Source of the DNA: Chloroflexota bacterium
GTDB lineage: Bacteria > Chloroflexota > Anaerolineae > Aggregatilineales > Phototrophicaceae
Direction: 5' to 3'
NCBI GenBank assembly: GCA_028873975.1
Contig: JAPPMO010000017.1
Location: 1-64,000 of the forward strand
DNA length: 64,000 nt
Each line of letters opens with the position of its first letter. The first letter of the stretch is position 1. A model generated the notes under the pieces. It did not search any database. It was not told the origin of the DNA and saw only the letters and a program-made list of their open reading frames with translations. The translations under genes and the position numbers were made by a program. This document shows positions 1-7,990 of this stretch, piece by piece.

Positions 1-301
1 GCCGCGCGTTAAACTGCTCGGACTGGGCTTTAAGGTCTTTGTTAAACTGCTCGGACTGGACTTTAAGGTCTTTGTTAAACTGCTCGCTTTGGGCGGCAAT
101 TTGCTCTTGCGTGGCTTTATGCTGGGCTTCAAGCCGAACAATATCGGATTTGCTCGCCAAGTAGGGGTTTTCCGCTGTCCGCGCGCTTTCCAAGCTGGAG
201 ACACGCTCAGTCAAGTCGCCAACTTGCTCGACAACCCGCGTCTGCGAGAACTGCTCCAGCGCCTCGACGCGCTGTTCCAAAATTGGGTCGTTTTCCGCCA
301 C
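1..301 (-). CDS. Coiled-coil repeat protein, N-terminal part, runs off left edge
   Basis: A GTG start at 301-299 opens a minus-strand frame that stays open for 100 codons to the window edge. An in-frame TAA at 310-308 fixes GTG as the only usable start. The product begins AENDPILEQRVEALEQF, is rich in Glu, Gln and Lys with regularly spaced hydrophobic residues, and passes into 11-residue repeats of the type SEQFNKDLKVQ (two full copies and part of a third before the edge). This looks like an extended coiled coil. No enzymatic domain is visible, the C-terminus is outside the window and I cannot assign a function. The repeats make it a credible protein rather than a chance frame. Confidence 0.6.
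   Translation of the reverse strand, partial: MAENDPILEQRVEALEQFSQTRVVEQVGDLTERVSSLESARTAENPYLASKSDIVRLEAQHKATQEQIAAQSEQFNKDLKVQSEQFNKDLKAQSEQFNAR
8..94. repeat. 33-bp in-frame tandem repeat, about 2.6 copies
   Basis: Units at 8-40 and 41-73 differ at one position, and a third partial unit starts at 74. The period of 33 bp is exactly 11 codons and reads as SEQFNKDLK(V/A)Q on the minus strand. It is a coding tandem repeat that extends the coiled coil and can change in copy number without a frameshift. Confidence 0.85.
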
Positions 302-509
302 GTCAATTTACCAAAAGCCTCTGACTCGATTAATTAGGGATTATAGACGTGGTTTGACTGAAACGCAACAGAGGCACAGAGAAATGCCTCATTTACTTTG
401 TGTTCTTTGTGGTTGGTCATGCTTTCGACCGGGCAAGTAATCGCTTGACTTGCCAATAATCTGCAATGCGCCCGCGATGACATTTGCCGTGAACTTGAAG
501 CGCTTAAAC

Positions 510-518
510 TGGTATAAT
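510..518 (+). promoter_or_regulatory. Extended -10 promoter for the aldehyde dehydrogenase gene
   Basis: TGGTATAAT at 510-518 is a perfect extended -10 element (TGn plus TATAAT). The -35 region is weak (GAACTT-like at 17-18 bp), as is usual for extended -10 promoters. It lies 38 bp before the ATG at 556. The rest of 302-555 holds no gene that I can support. Confidence 0.6.
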
Positions 519-555
519 CCATGCCATAAGGCAACGATTGGCGGAAGGAAAACCC

Positions 556-1974
556 ATGCCCAAGAAGAACTTGATCGGCGGTGAATGGCGCGGCAGCGGC
601 GATGTCATGGAAGTGCGCTTTCCCTATGACGGCAGCCCCGTTGACGCGGTATCGATGGCGAGCGCGGCGGACATGCACGACGCGATGGAGGCGGCTTTAG
701 AAGGCTTCGCGCTCACGCGGGCGTTGCCCAGCCACAAACGCTCGGAGATTTTAGGGAATATGACGCGCTTGCTGGGCGAGCGCTTTGATGAAGTCGTCGA
801 AGCCATGATCATGGAAGGCGGCAAGAACCGCAAAACCGCCGTCGGCGAGGCAGCCCGCGCTATGGAGACGCTTAAAGTATCCAGCGAAGAGGCGCGGCGC
901 ATCGGCGGCGAGGTCTTCAGCATCGACTGGACAGCCGCCGGCGAAAATCGTCAGGGCTTCACGCGGCGGGCGCCGATCGGCACGGTGCTCGGCATCACGC
1001 CTTTTAACTACCCGGTCAATCTGGCTTGTCACAAGATTGGTCCCGCCATCGCCGCCGGCAACCCGATCATCCTGAAACCGGCGGAAAAAACGCCGCTCTC
1101 GTCGGTGATCCTGGCGGAAATCGTATTGGAAGCCGGCTATCCGCCGGGCGCCTTCAGCATGTTGAATGCCTGGGGACCCGATGCCGAGATGATGGTGACC
1201 GATCCGCGCGTGGCCATGATCAGCTTCACCGGCGGCGGCAGCGTCGGCTGGATGCTCAAAAGCAAAGCCGGGCAGAAAAAGGTCGCGCTGGAACTGGGCG
1301 GCAACGCCGGCGTGATCGTGCATAATGACGCCGATCTGGCTGACGCGGCTGGTCAGGCGGCGGCGGGCGGCTTTGCCAATGCCGGGCAAAACTGCATTTC
1401 CGTGCAGCGCTTGTTGATCCAGCGCGATGTCTTTGAAGACTTCACCGATCTCTTTGTCGATGAGGTCAAGGCGCTCAAACTGGGCGATCCGCGCGATGCC
1501 GAGGTTGATGTTGGACCTATGATCAGCGTCCGCGATGCCGAACGCGCCGAAGCCTGGGTCAACGAAGCGGAGAAAGCGGGGGCGTCGGTCTTGTATGGCG
1601 GCGCCAGGGAGGGCGCGATGTTCCCGCCGACGGTGCTGACGGAAACCGCGCCCGACATGCGGGTGAATTGCGAAGAGGTCTTCGCCCCGGTGGTGACCCT
1701 CAGCCCCTACGAGGCTTGGGACGAGGCTGTGGCCGCCATCAACGACAGCCCCTATGGCTTGCAAGCGGGTGTCTTCACACAGGATGTCAAGCGAATCATG
1801 GATGCCTGGGAGCGCGTCGACGTAGGCGGCTTGCATATTAACAGCGTCTCGACCTTTCGCGTCGATCACATGCCTTATGGCGGCATCAAGGCATCGGGCT
1901 CTGGGCGCGAGGGCATCAAGTACGCCATTGAGGATATGACCGAGTTGCGGTTGATGACGTTGAATTTGGGCTGA
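556..1974 (+). CDS. Aldehyde dehydrogenase family protein (lactaldehyde/GapN-like clade)
   Basis: NAD(P)-dependent oxidation of an aldehyde to the acid, 472 residues. The ALDH landmarks are present in order: ITPFNYPVN near residue 155, LKPAEKTPLSS, the general-base Glu of ALELGGN (about E246), the catalytic Cys of GQNCIS (about C280), and EEVFAPVV near the C-terminus. The ATG at 556 is preferred over an upstream in-frame TTG at 538 because a GGAAGG ribosome site sits at 543-548. The NCISVQR active-site context resembles lactaldehyde and non-phosphorylating glyceraldehyde-3-phosphate dehydrogenases, but the substrate cannot be fixed from sequence. It appears monocistronic behind its own extended -10 promoter. 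Confidence 0.92.
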   Translation: MPKKNLIGGEWRGSGDVMEVRFPYDGSPVDAVSMASAADMHDAMEAALEGFALTRALPSHKRSEILGNMTRLLGERFDEVVEAMIMEGGKNRKTAVGEAARAMETLKVSSEEARRIGGEVFSIDWTAAGENRQGFTRRAPIGTVLGITPFNYPVNLACHKIGPAIAAGNPIILKPAEKTPLSSVILAEIVLEAGYPPGAFSMLNAWGPDAEMMVTDPRVAMISFTGGGSVGWMLKSKAGQKKVALELGGNAGVIVHNDADLADAAGQAAAGGFANAGQNCISVQRLLIQRDVFEDFTDLFVDEVKALKLGDPRDAEVDVGPMISVRDAERAEAWVNEAEKAGASVLYGGAREGAMFPPTVLTETAPDMRVNCEEVFAPVVTLSPYEAWDEAVAAINDSPYGLQAGVFTQDVKRIMDAWERVDVGGLHINSVSTFRVDHMPYGGIKASGSGREGIKYAIEDMTELRLMTLNLG

Positions 1975-2324
1975 TATAATCGCCACAGAGACACAAGTAG
2001 AACCAATAAAGTCATGCAAATTTCGCTGAAGCAACAATCCGTGGGGGCGACAGACGGGCTGTGTCTACGCGCCCTACCATGTCGCCCGAAACCACAAGTC
2101 TCAGCGGCATCGGCGGCTGTTTTACGCTGGAAGAATTTGAAGACTTCCATCAGCGCAATTGGTTGCATGGTTTCGGCGATCGCGAACTCAATGTCGAGCC
2201 CGGCGGTCGCGGCATGGGCTACATCGGCGAAGGCAAGTACGCCTGCGGCGGCTTATAACGTCATCTCGACACTGTTCAACGGCATTCGGCTAGAATCAGT
2301 CAATCATGCGCATGTCCTCGAATA
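1975..2324. other. 350-bp gap with degenerate repeat remnant and a small open frame
   Basis: The stretch around 1993-2075 resembles the intergenic repeat seen at 17731 and 31505: an A-rich 'caagtagaaccaataaagt' box followed by a G-rich/C-rich palindromic part. A frame at 2061-2258 (65 codons, product containing FTLEEFEDFHQRNWLHGFGD) has plausible codon use but no recognisable family and no clear ribosome site. It could be a gene fragment or chance. I see nothing else. Confidence 0.4.
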
Positions 2325-2819
2325 TCAGTCCGTTTCCACGCTGTCAAAGAACTCGGGCGGCTTGGAGCCGATGAATGCGAGCACCTTGTCGATGTCGTAA
2401 CCCACTTGCTCCAGAAAGCCGAGGATGTCGATGAGCACCCAGTTCTCCGCCAACTTATCCCCCTCGACGCGCCAGAAATCCATGTAGCGCAACTTGATTG
2501 GTTTTCCGCTGGCAGGGATGCCGAACCAGTCCCCGGTGTGGGTGGCATGCTGATAGCCGTGCGCGGCTACATAGTCCCCTTCAGCGATGCGGATCTCGTC
2601 GCGCGCCACTTTGTCGGGAATAGCATTGATGGCGGGCCTGCGCAACACCTCCTCGAACTCCTTGACGCCGCGCAGGGTGCCGATTCCCGCTGGACCGTAC
2701 CAAGCCATGTCCTCGGTCCAAAACTCCTGCATAATCCCGAGCACGCTCTTGTTGAGGGCTACGTACAAACGTTCGATCAGTTCTTTGTTTTTTTCTTCTT
2801 TGCTTTTTTCACCAGACAT
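2325..2819 (-). CDS. SnoaL/NTF2-like ester cyclase-family protein
   Basis: A 164-residue single-domain protein with the cone-shaped alpha+beta barrel pattern of the SnoaL-like polyketide cyclase/ester cyclase family. The features are an N-terminal helix with NKELIERLYVALN, the segment EFWTEDMAWYGPAGIGTLRG, then GIPASGKPIKLRYMDFWRVEG and a C-terminal NWVLIDILGFLEQVG. A strong GGAG ribosome site precedes the ATG. The fold covers many enzymes and binding proteins, so the substrate is unknown. The two-domain protein at 4169-5146 belongs to the same superfamily, which suggests a shared pathway on both sides of the class IV aminotransferase. Confidence 0.82.
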   Translation of the reverse strand: MSGEKSKEEKNKELIERLYVALNKSVLGIMQEFWTEDMAWYGPAGIGTLRGVKEFEEVLRRPAINAIPDKVARDEIRIAEGDYVAAHGYQHATHTGDWFGIPASGKPIKLRYMDFWRVEGDKLAENWVLIDILGFLEQVGYDIDKVLAFIGSKPPEFFDSVETD

Positions 2820-2950
2820 ATCTTCATCTCCTTCGGTCTTAGATTGATAAATGCCTTAACGTGAACAGCGCCGTCGAGAAAATGCCCGACCACATAATCG
2901 GGGTGGTCGCCTTTCAGGAGGGCTCCGAGCCGGGAGGCGTCGTCGATCAT
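2777..2950 (-). CDS. Small hypothetical protein overlapping the SnoaL-like gene
   Basis: From an ATG at 2950 with a very strong upstream AAGGAGGGGG site, a 57-codon frame reads through GDHPDYVVGHFLDGAVHV and ends with a Lys-rich tail. It overlaps the first 43 bp of the downstream gene in another frame. The ribosome site argues for translation, perhaps as a short leader coupled to the next gene or as the remnant of a larger protein. No family was recognised. The Lys-rich tail comes from the A-rich start of the overlapping gene and may be meaningless. Confidence 0.3.
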   Translation of the reverse strand: MIDDASRLGALLKGDHPDYVVGHFLDGAVHVKAFINLRPKEMKICLVKKAKKKKTKN

Positions 2951-3002
2951 AGCCCCCTCCTTGATCTGCAGATGTTGCAGCCACTGTCTCACCTATCAGC
3001 TA

Positions 3003-3033
3003 TCTGCTATCATTCGAGTTAGATTATAGCAGA
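3003..3033. promoter_or_regulatory. Inverted repeat in the divergent gap
   Basis: TCTGCTAT at 3003-3010 pairs perfectly with ATAGCAGA at 3026-3033 across a 15-nt spacer, between the leftward SnoaL genes and the rightward aminotransferase gene. It could be an operator shared by the divergent units. There is no matching regulator gene nearby, so this is only a candidate. Confidence 0.3.
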
Positions 3034-3152
3034 ATGGCGACGGATAGAGTTGCGGCTGCGATACACGAAAGCAATCTGGTCGGCACCGCGACCTGACCGT
3101 CGGACAAGCGACAATGACAGACGAGACAATAGCGTACACGGAGGTGAAAGGG

Positions 3153-4055
3153 ATGAATATTGGAACAGGCAGTGCGGAGCGCCTGGTCTACGTTGGCGGG
3201 GAGTATGTTCCCGAAAACGAGGCTCGCATCTCTGTCTTCGACCATGTGGTGCTCTATGGCGACGCCGTCTTCGATACGGCCTGCGCATGGGGCGGCAAGG
3301 TGTTCAAACTGGACGAACATGTGGATCGGCTATTCGAATCTGCTCACGCTTTGAAGATTGAGGTCCCTCTCGACAAGGAAGGCGTGCGGGAGGTCGTTCT
3401 TGAGCTCATGAGGCGCAACAAGCTTGAGAATGCCTATATCAAAATAATTGTAACTCGCGGAGTGGGACGGATGCCCCTGATGAGTCCCTACAACTGCAGG
3501 CCGAATCTGATCGCCTTTGCCATCCCCTACCTCAGCCTCATAGACAGCGGCGTACAAGAGGAAGGTCTTAGGGCTGGCATATCATCCATGCGCAGGATCC
3601 CTTCAGAGTGCTTGGATTCAAAGATCAAGTGCTGCAATTACTTGAATCACATCCTGATGCGCATGGAGGCAAATGAGGCCGGGCTCGACGAGGCTATCGA
3701 GCTTGACATTGGCGGCTACGTTGCCGAGGCGCCGGGCTACAATGTGTTTGTAGTGAAGCAAGGCGTATTGCACACCCCAGGCGAGAACATCCTCGTCGGG
3801 GTGACAAGGCAGACGGTTATGGAGCTGGCGGCGGCGGAGGGAATGGAAACCGTAGTGGGCAGACTGACAGCCTTCGACCTTTACAACGCTGACGAGGTCT
3901 TCTTGACCAGTACAGCGGGCGGCATCTTTGCCGTCAGAGAGGTGGATGGGCGAACGATCGGTCGTGGCGGGCCAGGTCCGATCACGCAAATGCTGAATCA
4001 GAAGTATATGGAGCTTCTCGAAAGCGGCGTACAAAGCACGCCTGTATACCCGTGA
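3153..4055 (+). CDS. Fold-type IV PLP aminotransferase (branched-chain aminotransferase-like)
   Basis: A 300-residue protein of the BCAT/D-amino acid aminotransferase/aminodeoxychorismate lyase group. Landmarks are the N-terminal LVYVGGEYVPENEARISVFD, the GDAVFDTACAW segment, the PLP lysine in IKCCNYLN (about K159), and the C-terminal EVFLTSTAGGIFAVREVDGR. The usual G-(S/T)-x-(S/A)-N phosphate loop reads EAPGYNVF here, a departure from typical IlvE. I chose the ATG at 3153 because GGAGGTGA lies just before it at 3140-3147; an in-frame ATG at 3114 has no such site. Likely reaction: amino transfer between a branched or unusual amino acid and 2-oxoglutarate. The exact substrate is open. Confidence 0.85.
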   Translation: MNIGTGSAERLVYVGGEYVPENEARISVFDHVVLYGDAVFDTACAWGGKVFKLDEHVDRLFESAHALKIEVPLDKEGVREVVLELMRRNKLENAYIKIIVTRGVGRMPLMSPYNCRPNLIAFAIPYLSLIDSGVQEEGLRAGISSMRRIPSECLDSKIKCCNYLNHILMRMEANEAGLDEAIELDIGGYVAEAPGYNVFVVKQGVLHTPGENILVGVTRQTVMELAAAEGMETVVGRLTAFDLYNADEVFLTSTAGGIFAVREVDGRTIGRGGPGPITQMLNQKYMELLESGVQSTPVYP

Positions 4056-4168
4056 GAGGCATAGGCTAGGAACTCAAGGCGCGATAGAACTCAGAGATTC
4101 TAGTGTTGAGGATGAGCGAGCATGCTCTCAGTCGGGATTGAAATACCTCATAAGGAAAGGAGTTCATC

Positions 4169-5146
4169 ATGGGTATGCAGAATTTTGCTCCGGAATTTGA
4201 AACACCAGAGCAATACATCATTGATATTACTTACATCATTTGGGAAGAAGAGAATGTGGGACGCATTCGCGATTGGTATGCGCCCATCTGCCCGATACGG
4301 TCCCCGCATGGTGTTATGAACACGGCAGACGAGATACTCAATGAAACCTTGGAGCAGATGCACGTTTTTGCCAAGCGGAAACCACTGGCCGATGATGTCA
4401 TCATCGGTGATAAGCCCAGCGGTTTCTATTCATCACATCGTGTCCGGTCCGTTGGCTGGCACTTGGGAGACAGCGCCTTGGGCCCCGCAACCGGACGCGC
4501 TTACCAAGGCTTGGGAATTGCCGACTGCCTTTGCCGCGACAACCAGGTCGTGGAGGAGTGGAAACTGCGCGACCACGCTTCATTTCTAATGCAGCTTGGC
4601 ATTGATCCGGTTGAGCATGGCCTTTCCCTGGGGGTGAACAATCCCAAAGCGTATGCCATTGGCAATGAAGCAATGCGCCAGCGCTGGGCGGACGAAAATG
4701 GCTTGACTATCCTAGGTGATAAAGCCATCGCCAACCGCATGATTGACACATGCGACGCGCTGTGGAATGGGAAGCATCTCAACATTGTCCCTGAGCAATA
4801 TGTGGCGGCGGCGCGGTTTGAAGGGCCAAGCGGTCATCTTAGCTACGGTCGAGAACCAGTAAGCAATATGGTTGCTAGCATAACAGCCTCTTTGCCGGAC
4901 GGACGATTCGAGCCGCACCATCTCATCGTTCGCCAACAAAATGATCGGGCTGTTCGGGTAGCAATACGCTGGACTTTCTGCGGCAGCCACAGCGGACACG
5001 GTCCCTATGGAGCGCCAACGAATGCCCCCATAGCCATCCTGGGGATCTCCCATTTTGAATTACATGATGGTTTGATCGCAAGTGAGTGGATGGTGGCGGA
5101 TGAAACAGCTATTTACGCCCAAATTGCCGCGTATCAGGAGATTTAG
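4169..5146 (+). CDS. Protein with two NTF2/SnoaL-like domains
   Basis: This 325-residue protein appears to contain two consecutive NTF2-like domains: about residues 15-150 (ITYIIWEEENVGRIRDWYAP ... VVEEWKLRDHASFLMQLG) and about 170-320 (the second half ending GISHFELHDGLIASEWMVAD). Each half ends with the (V/I)xxEW strand typical of the family. A clear AAGGAAAGGAG ribosome site precedes the ATG. Such proteins are often annotated 'nuclear transport factor 2 family' or ester cyclase. The molecular role is unknown. Its neighbour is the class IV aminotransferase, 113 bp upstream on the same strand. Confidence 0.75.
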   Translation: MGMQNFAPEFETPEQYIIDITYIIWEEENVGRIRDWYAPICPIRSPHGVMNTADEILNETLEQMHVFAKRKPLADDVIIGDKPSGFYSSHRVRSVGWHLGDSALGPATGRAYQGLGIADCLCRDNQVVEEWKLRDHASFLMQLGIDPVEHGLSLGVNNPKAYAIGNEAMRQRWADENGLTILGDKAIANRMIDTCDALWNGKHLNIVPEQYVAAARFEGPSGHLSYGREPVSNMVASITASLPDGRFEPHHLIVRQQNDRAVRVAIRWTFCGSHSGHGPYGAPTNAPIAILGISHFELHDGLIASEWMVADETAIYAQIAAYQEI

Positions 5147-5166
5147 ATGTATAGCCCCGTAGTGAT

Positions 5167-6540
5167 ATGGCTCGGATTATGGTGAATGTTATCAGGGTTT
5201 TCCCACCAGACATTCGCATCGGCTTCGTGCCGATCGCCCGCCCCACATTCGACCTGGATTTGGCGCGGGCTGTGACCGCGCAACTCTACGCCGCCCTTCA
5301 AAGCGCCGGATACTGGCTCGTCGGATCGCAGGAACTGGTCATGGACGGTCAGGCGATCGACGCGCGCATCGACGAACTGAAGGCGGCTGATATCGACATG
5401 ATCTTGGTGGCGCAGGCTTCCTTTGCCGACAGCACGATGATCTTGCATCTGGCGCGGGCGATCCCCGCGCCGCTGCTGATGTGGGCTTTTCCCGAAGATC
5501 AGGTTGGCGGCCGGCTGCGCATCAATTCCTTTTGCGGCCTCAATCTGGCGGCGCATGGCTTGCGGCGGGCGGGAATCGGCTACGACTTCCGCTACGCCGC
5601 GCCTGAAGACCCGGGCGCGCTAGCGAAACTGAAGGATTTCGCCATCGCCGCCGCCGTCAAGTCGCGTTTGACAGGGACGCGCATCGGCCGCTTGGGAGAG
5701 CATCCCGACGGCTTTGATACCTGCCTGGTCAATCACGATGGACTGCGCGCTCGGCTTGGCCTGGAGGTTGTGGGCTATGAACTGGCGCCTTTTTTCGAGC
5801 GCGTCAAGGCTGCTGACCCGACGAAGGTGAAAGCCCTGGCTGATGCCATGTCTGGCGCGCTCGCCGGTTTCAGCGATGTCGATGCAGGAGCCGCAAAGGG
5901 CACGCTCCGCGCCTACCTGTCGCTGGAGGCGCTCGCGCGCGAGGAAAATCTCGCCGGCATGGCTGTGCGCTGCTGGCCCGAATTCTTCACGGACTTGGGA
6001 TGCGCCGCTTGCGGGGCGATGTCGCTGCTCAGCGATGCGATGACGCCCTGCAGTTGCGAAGCCGATGTCAACGGGACCATCACACAACTGATTCTGGGTT
6101 GGATCAGCGGCGAGCCGGCTTTCGGCAGCGATATTGTCGCATTCGATGTCGACGCCGACGAAGCGACGCTCTGGCACTGTGGCTTGGCGCCGCTGTCTAT
6201 GGCGGACGCCGATGCGCAGCCAGAGGCGACGATCCACTCCAACCGGCGCTTGCCGCTGCTGATGCAGTTTCCCTTGAAGCCGGGGCGCGTGACGATCGCT
6301 CGGCTGAGCGAGGCGACGGGCGAATTTCGCCTGGTGATTGGCGGCGGCGAAATGCTCAAGGCGCCGCCCGCTTTCACGGGCACGAGCGGCCGGATCCGCT
6401 TTGATTCGGGCGCGGCTGCCGTGATGGAGACGCTCTTGGGCCAGGGGCTGGAGCATCATGTGTCGATCAGCTATGGCGATCATCAAGCGGTTCTGGAATC
6501 GCTGGCGGGGATGCTGGGTTTGTCCGTTTTACGCCTGTGA
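5167..6540 (+). CDS. L-fucose/L-arabinose isomerase family protein
   Basis: A 457-residue sugar isomerase-like protein. It has the N-terminal Rossmann-like region of FucI-type enzymes (IGFVPIARPTFDLDLA), the middle RCWPEFFTDLGCAACGAMSL segment around residue 270, and the conserved PCSCEADVNGTITQLIL block around 290-310 typical of fucose-isomerase-like proteins that lack full FucI length. The C-terminal domain includes LWHCGLAP and a final beta-barrel. It directly precedes a sugar ABC transporter and a GH4 glycosidase, so an aldose-ketose isomerase of that catabolic unit is likely. Whether it is fucose, arabinose or another sugar cannot be said. An alternative start is the ATG at 5179. Confidence 0.8.
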   Translation: MARIMVNVIRVFPPDIRIGFVPIARPTFDLDLARAVTAQLYAALQSAGYWLVGSQELVMDGQAIDARIDELKAADIDMILVAQASFADSTMILHLARAIPAPLLMWAFPEDQVGGRLRINSFCGLNLAAHGLRRAGIGYDFRYAAPEDPGALAKLKDFAIAAAVKSRLTGTRIGRLGEHPDGFDTCLVNHDGLRARLGLEVVGYELAPFFERVKAADPTKVKALADAMSGALAGFSDVDAGAAKGTLRAYLSLEALAREENLAGMAVRCWPEFFTDLGCAACGAMSLLSDAMTPCSCEADVNGTITQLILGWISGEPAFGSDIVAFDVDADEATLWHCGLAPLSMADADAQPEATIHSNRRLPLLMQFPLKPGRVTIARLSEATGEFRLVIGGGEMLKAPPAFTGTSGRIRFDSGAAAVMETLLGQGLEHHVSISYGDHQAVLESLAGMLGLSVLRL

Positions 6541-6614
6541 AGCGCAGACGATATCTGCGGGGCGGTCGCCGAGGCCGCAGCTTTGTGTAAATCTGTAGTA
6601 TAGGAGAAGAGAAG

Positions 6615-7907
6615 ATGAAACGCTTTACCGCTTTGGTATTGCTCATTGCTGTTGCGCTGTCGCTGGGAGCGGCGGCGTTGGCGCAGGAGGCTGTCGAGAT
6701 CAGCTTCATGTGTTTCCAGAACGGCAATGAATGCGAGGTCTATGACGATTTGCTGAGCCGCTTCAGCGAGGATAATCCCGGCATAGTCGTCAGTGTCGAT
6801 ACTGTGCCTTACAGCACGGTGCGCGACCAGTTGCGCGTCCAGGTTGAAGCGGGGCAGGCGCCCGATATGGCGCGCATCACGGATTTGGCTGGCATGGCCG
6901 GCGCCTACCTGGATTTGCGCCCATACTTGTCCGACCCGTCCGCAATCGAGGACAATTTCCCGGGGCCTATATTGGCTTCTTTGCGTCCCGAGGGTGATGA
7001 CAGCGGCTTGTATGGCTATCCCATGGAAGCCGGGATCACGGGACCGTATGTCAACAAGACGCTTTTTGATCAGGCTGGCCTGGACATGCCGAGTGATGTC
7101 ATGGACGAGCCGACCTGGGATGACTGGTTGGCGGCGCTGATTGAGGTTGCGGAAGCGACAGGCGTCCCCTACGCGATGTCGATAGACAACAAGGGGCACC
7201 GTTTTGCTGGTCCGGCCATGAGCCTGGGCGCTAACTTCTTCGATGACGAAGGCAACTTCGACTTGGCGGACGATGAGGGCTTCCGCGCTTTTGCCATGAT
7301 CCTCAAGGACTTGATGGACGCGGGCAAGACGCCGGCCGAGACCTGGCTGGGCACCAGCCAGTATAGCGGCGCGGAGGATTACTTCATCAATGTCGAGACA
7401 GTCATGTACTTCAGCGGCAACTGGCAAATTGGCCGCTTCGCCGCCGATATCGGCGATGCCTTCGACTGGGTTGTTGTTCCGAATCCTTATGGACCGGGCG
7501 GCAGCACCGGTGTCGCTGGGGGCGCGGGGCTGGTTGGATATGCGCAAACGGAGCATCCAGAAGAAGTGGCAAAGGTTCTGGAATACCTGGCGCTGCCCGA
7601 GGTCTACAGCGAATTCTCGGCGCGTACGCTGCTAATCCCGGGTCATAGCGGTGTTGCCGCCATGGGCGTGGACTTTGATACCGACAGCGAAGCCGTGGCC
7701 GCCGCGCTCAACAACTACGCCCTGGAAGTGCCGAAGTTCCAGGATCAGGCGGTGGCGCTGGCTTATCATCCCTTGGCATTCGCTTATTTCGATGCCTCCA
7801 ATACCCGCCTGGCGCAATACTTCGCCGGCGAATTGACGCTGGATGAGGCGATGAATCGTTTGCAAGAGCAGCTCGATGAAGCGGCGGCCAATATGGCGGC
7901 GGGTTAG
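6615..7907 (+). CDS. Sugar ABC transporter substrate-binding protein 1
   Basis: An extracellular solute-binding protein of the MalE-like family 1, 430 residues. A classical Sec signal peptide (MKRFTALVLLIAVALSLGAA then ALA-QE cleavage) is visible with no lipobox Cys, so the mature protein would be periplasmic/soluble or held some other way. The mature part has FMCFQNGNECEVYDDLLSRF, VRDQLRVQVEAGQAPDMARI and the C-terminal DEAMNRLQEQLDEAA helix characteristic of the family. An AGGAGAAGAGAAG ribosome site precedes the ATG. The next gene is a close tandem paralogue. Confidence 0.9.
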   Translation: MKRFTALVLLIAVALSLGAAALAQEAVEISFMCFQNGNECEVYDDLLSRFSEDNPGIVVSVDTVPYSTVRDQLRVQVEAGQAPDMARITDLAGMAGAYLDLRPYLSDPSAIEDNFPGPILASLRPEGDDSGLYGYPMEAGITGPYVNKTLFDQAGLDMPSDVMDEPTWDDWLAALIEVAEATGVPYAMSIDNKGHRFAGPAMSLGANFFDDEGNFDLADDEGFRAFAMILKDLMDAGKTPAETWLGTSQYSGAEDYFINVETVMYFSGNWQIGRFAADIGDAFDWVVVPNPYGPGGSTGVAGGAGLVGYAQTEHPEEVAKVLEYLALPEVYSEFSARTLLIPGHSGVAAMGVDFDTDSEAVAAALNNYALEVPKFQDQAVALAYHPLAFAYFDASNTRLAQYFAGELTLDEAMNRLQEQLDEAAANMAAG

Positions 7908-7920
7908 TTTTTTGAGGTTT

Positions 7921-7957
7921 GACCGCGCAGGCGCGACTTAGGTTTCGCTGCGCGGTC
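7921..7957 (+). terminator. Intercistronic stem-loop between the two binding-protein genes
   Basis: A perfect 10-bp stem, GACCGCGCAG (7921-7930) with CTGCGCGGTC (7948-7957), 14 bp after the stop of the first binding protein. It has no U-tract, so it more likely stabilises the upstream message or attenuates read-through than terminates fully. Confidence 0.55.
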
Positions 7958-7990
7958 GCCTATCGTCCAGTGAAGCATAGGAGAAAAGAC

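Noticed and set aside
8..94. Possible CRISPR-like array
   Set aside because: The units are directly adjacent without spacers and keep a reading frame, so they are a coding tandem repeat.
751..2037. 428-codon minus-strand frame opposite the aldehyde dehydrogenase
   Set aside because: Antisense shadow, Arg/His-rich, no ribosome site, while the plus-strand gene has complete ALDH residues.
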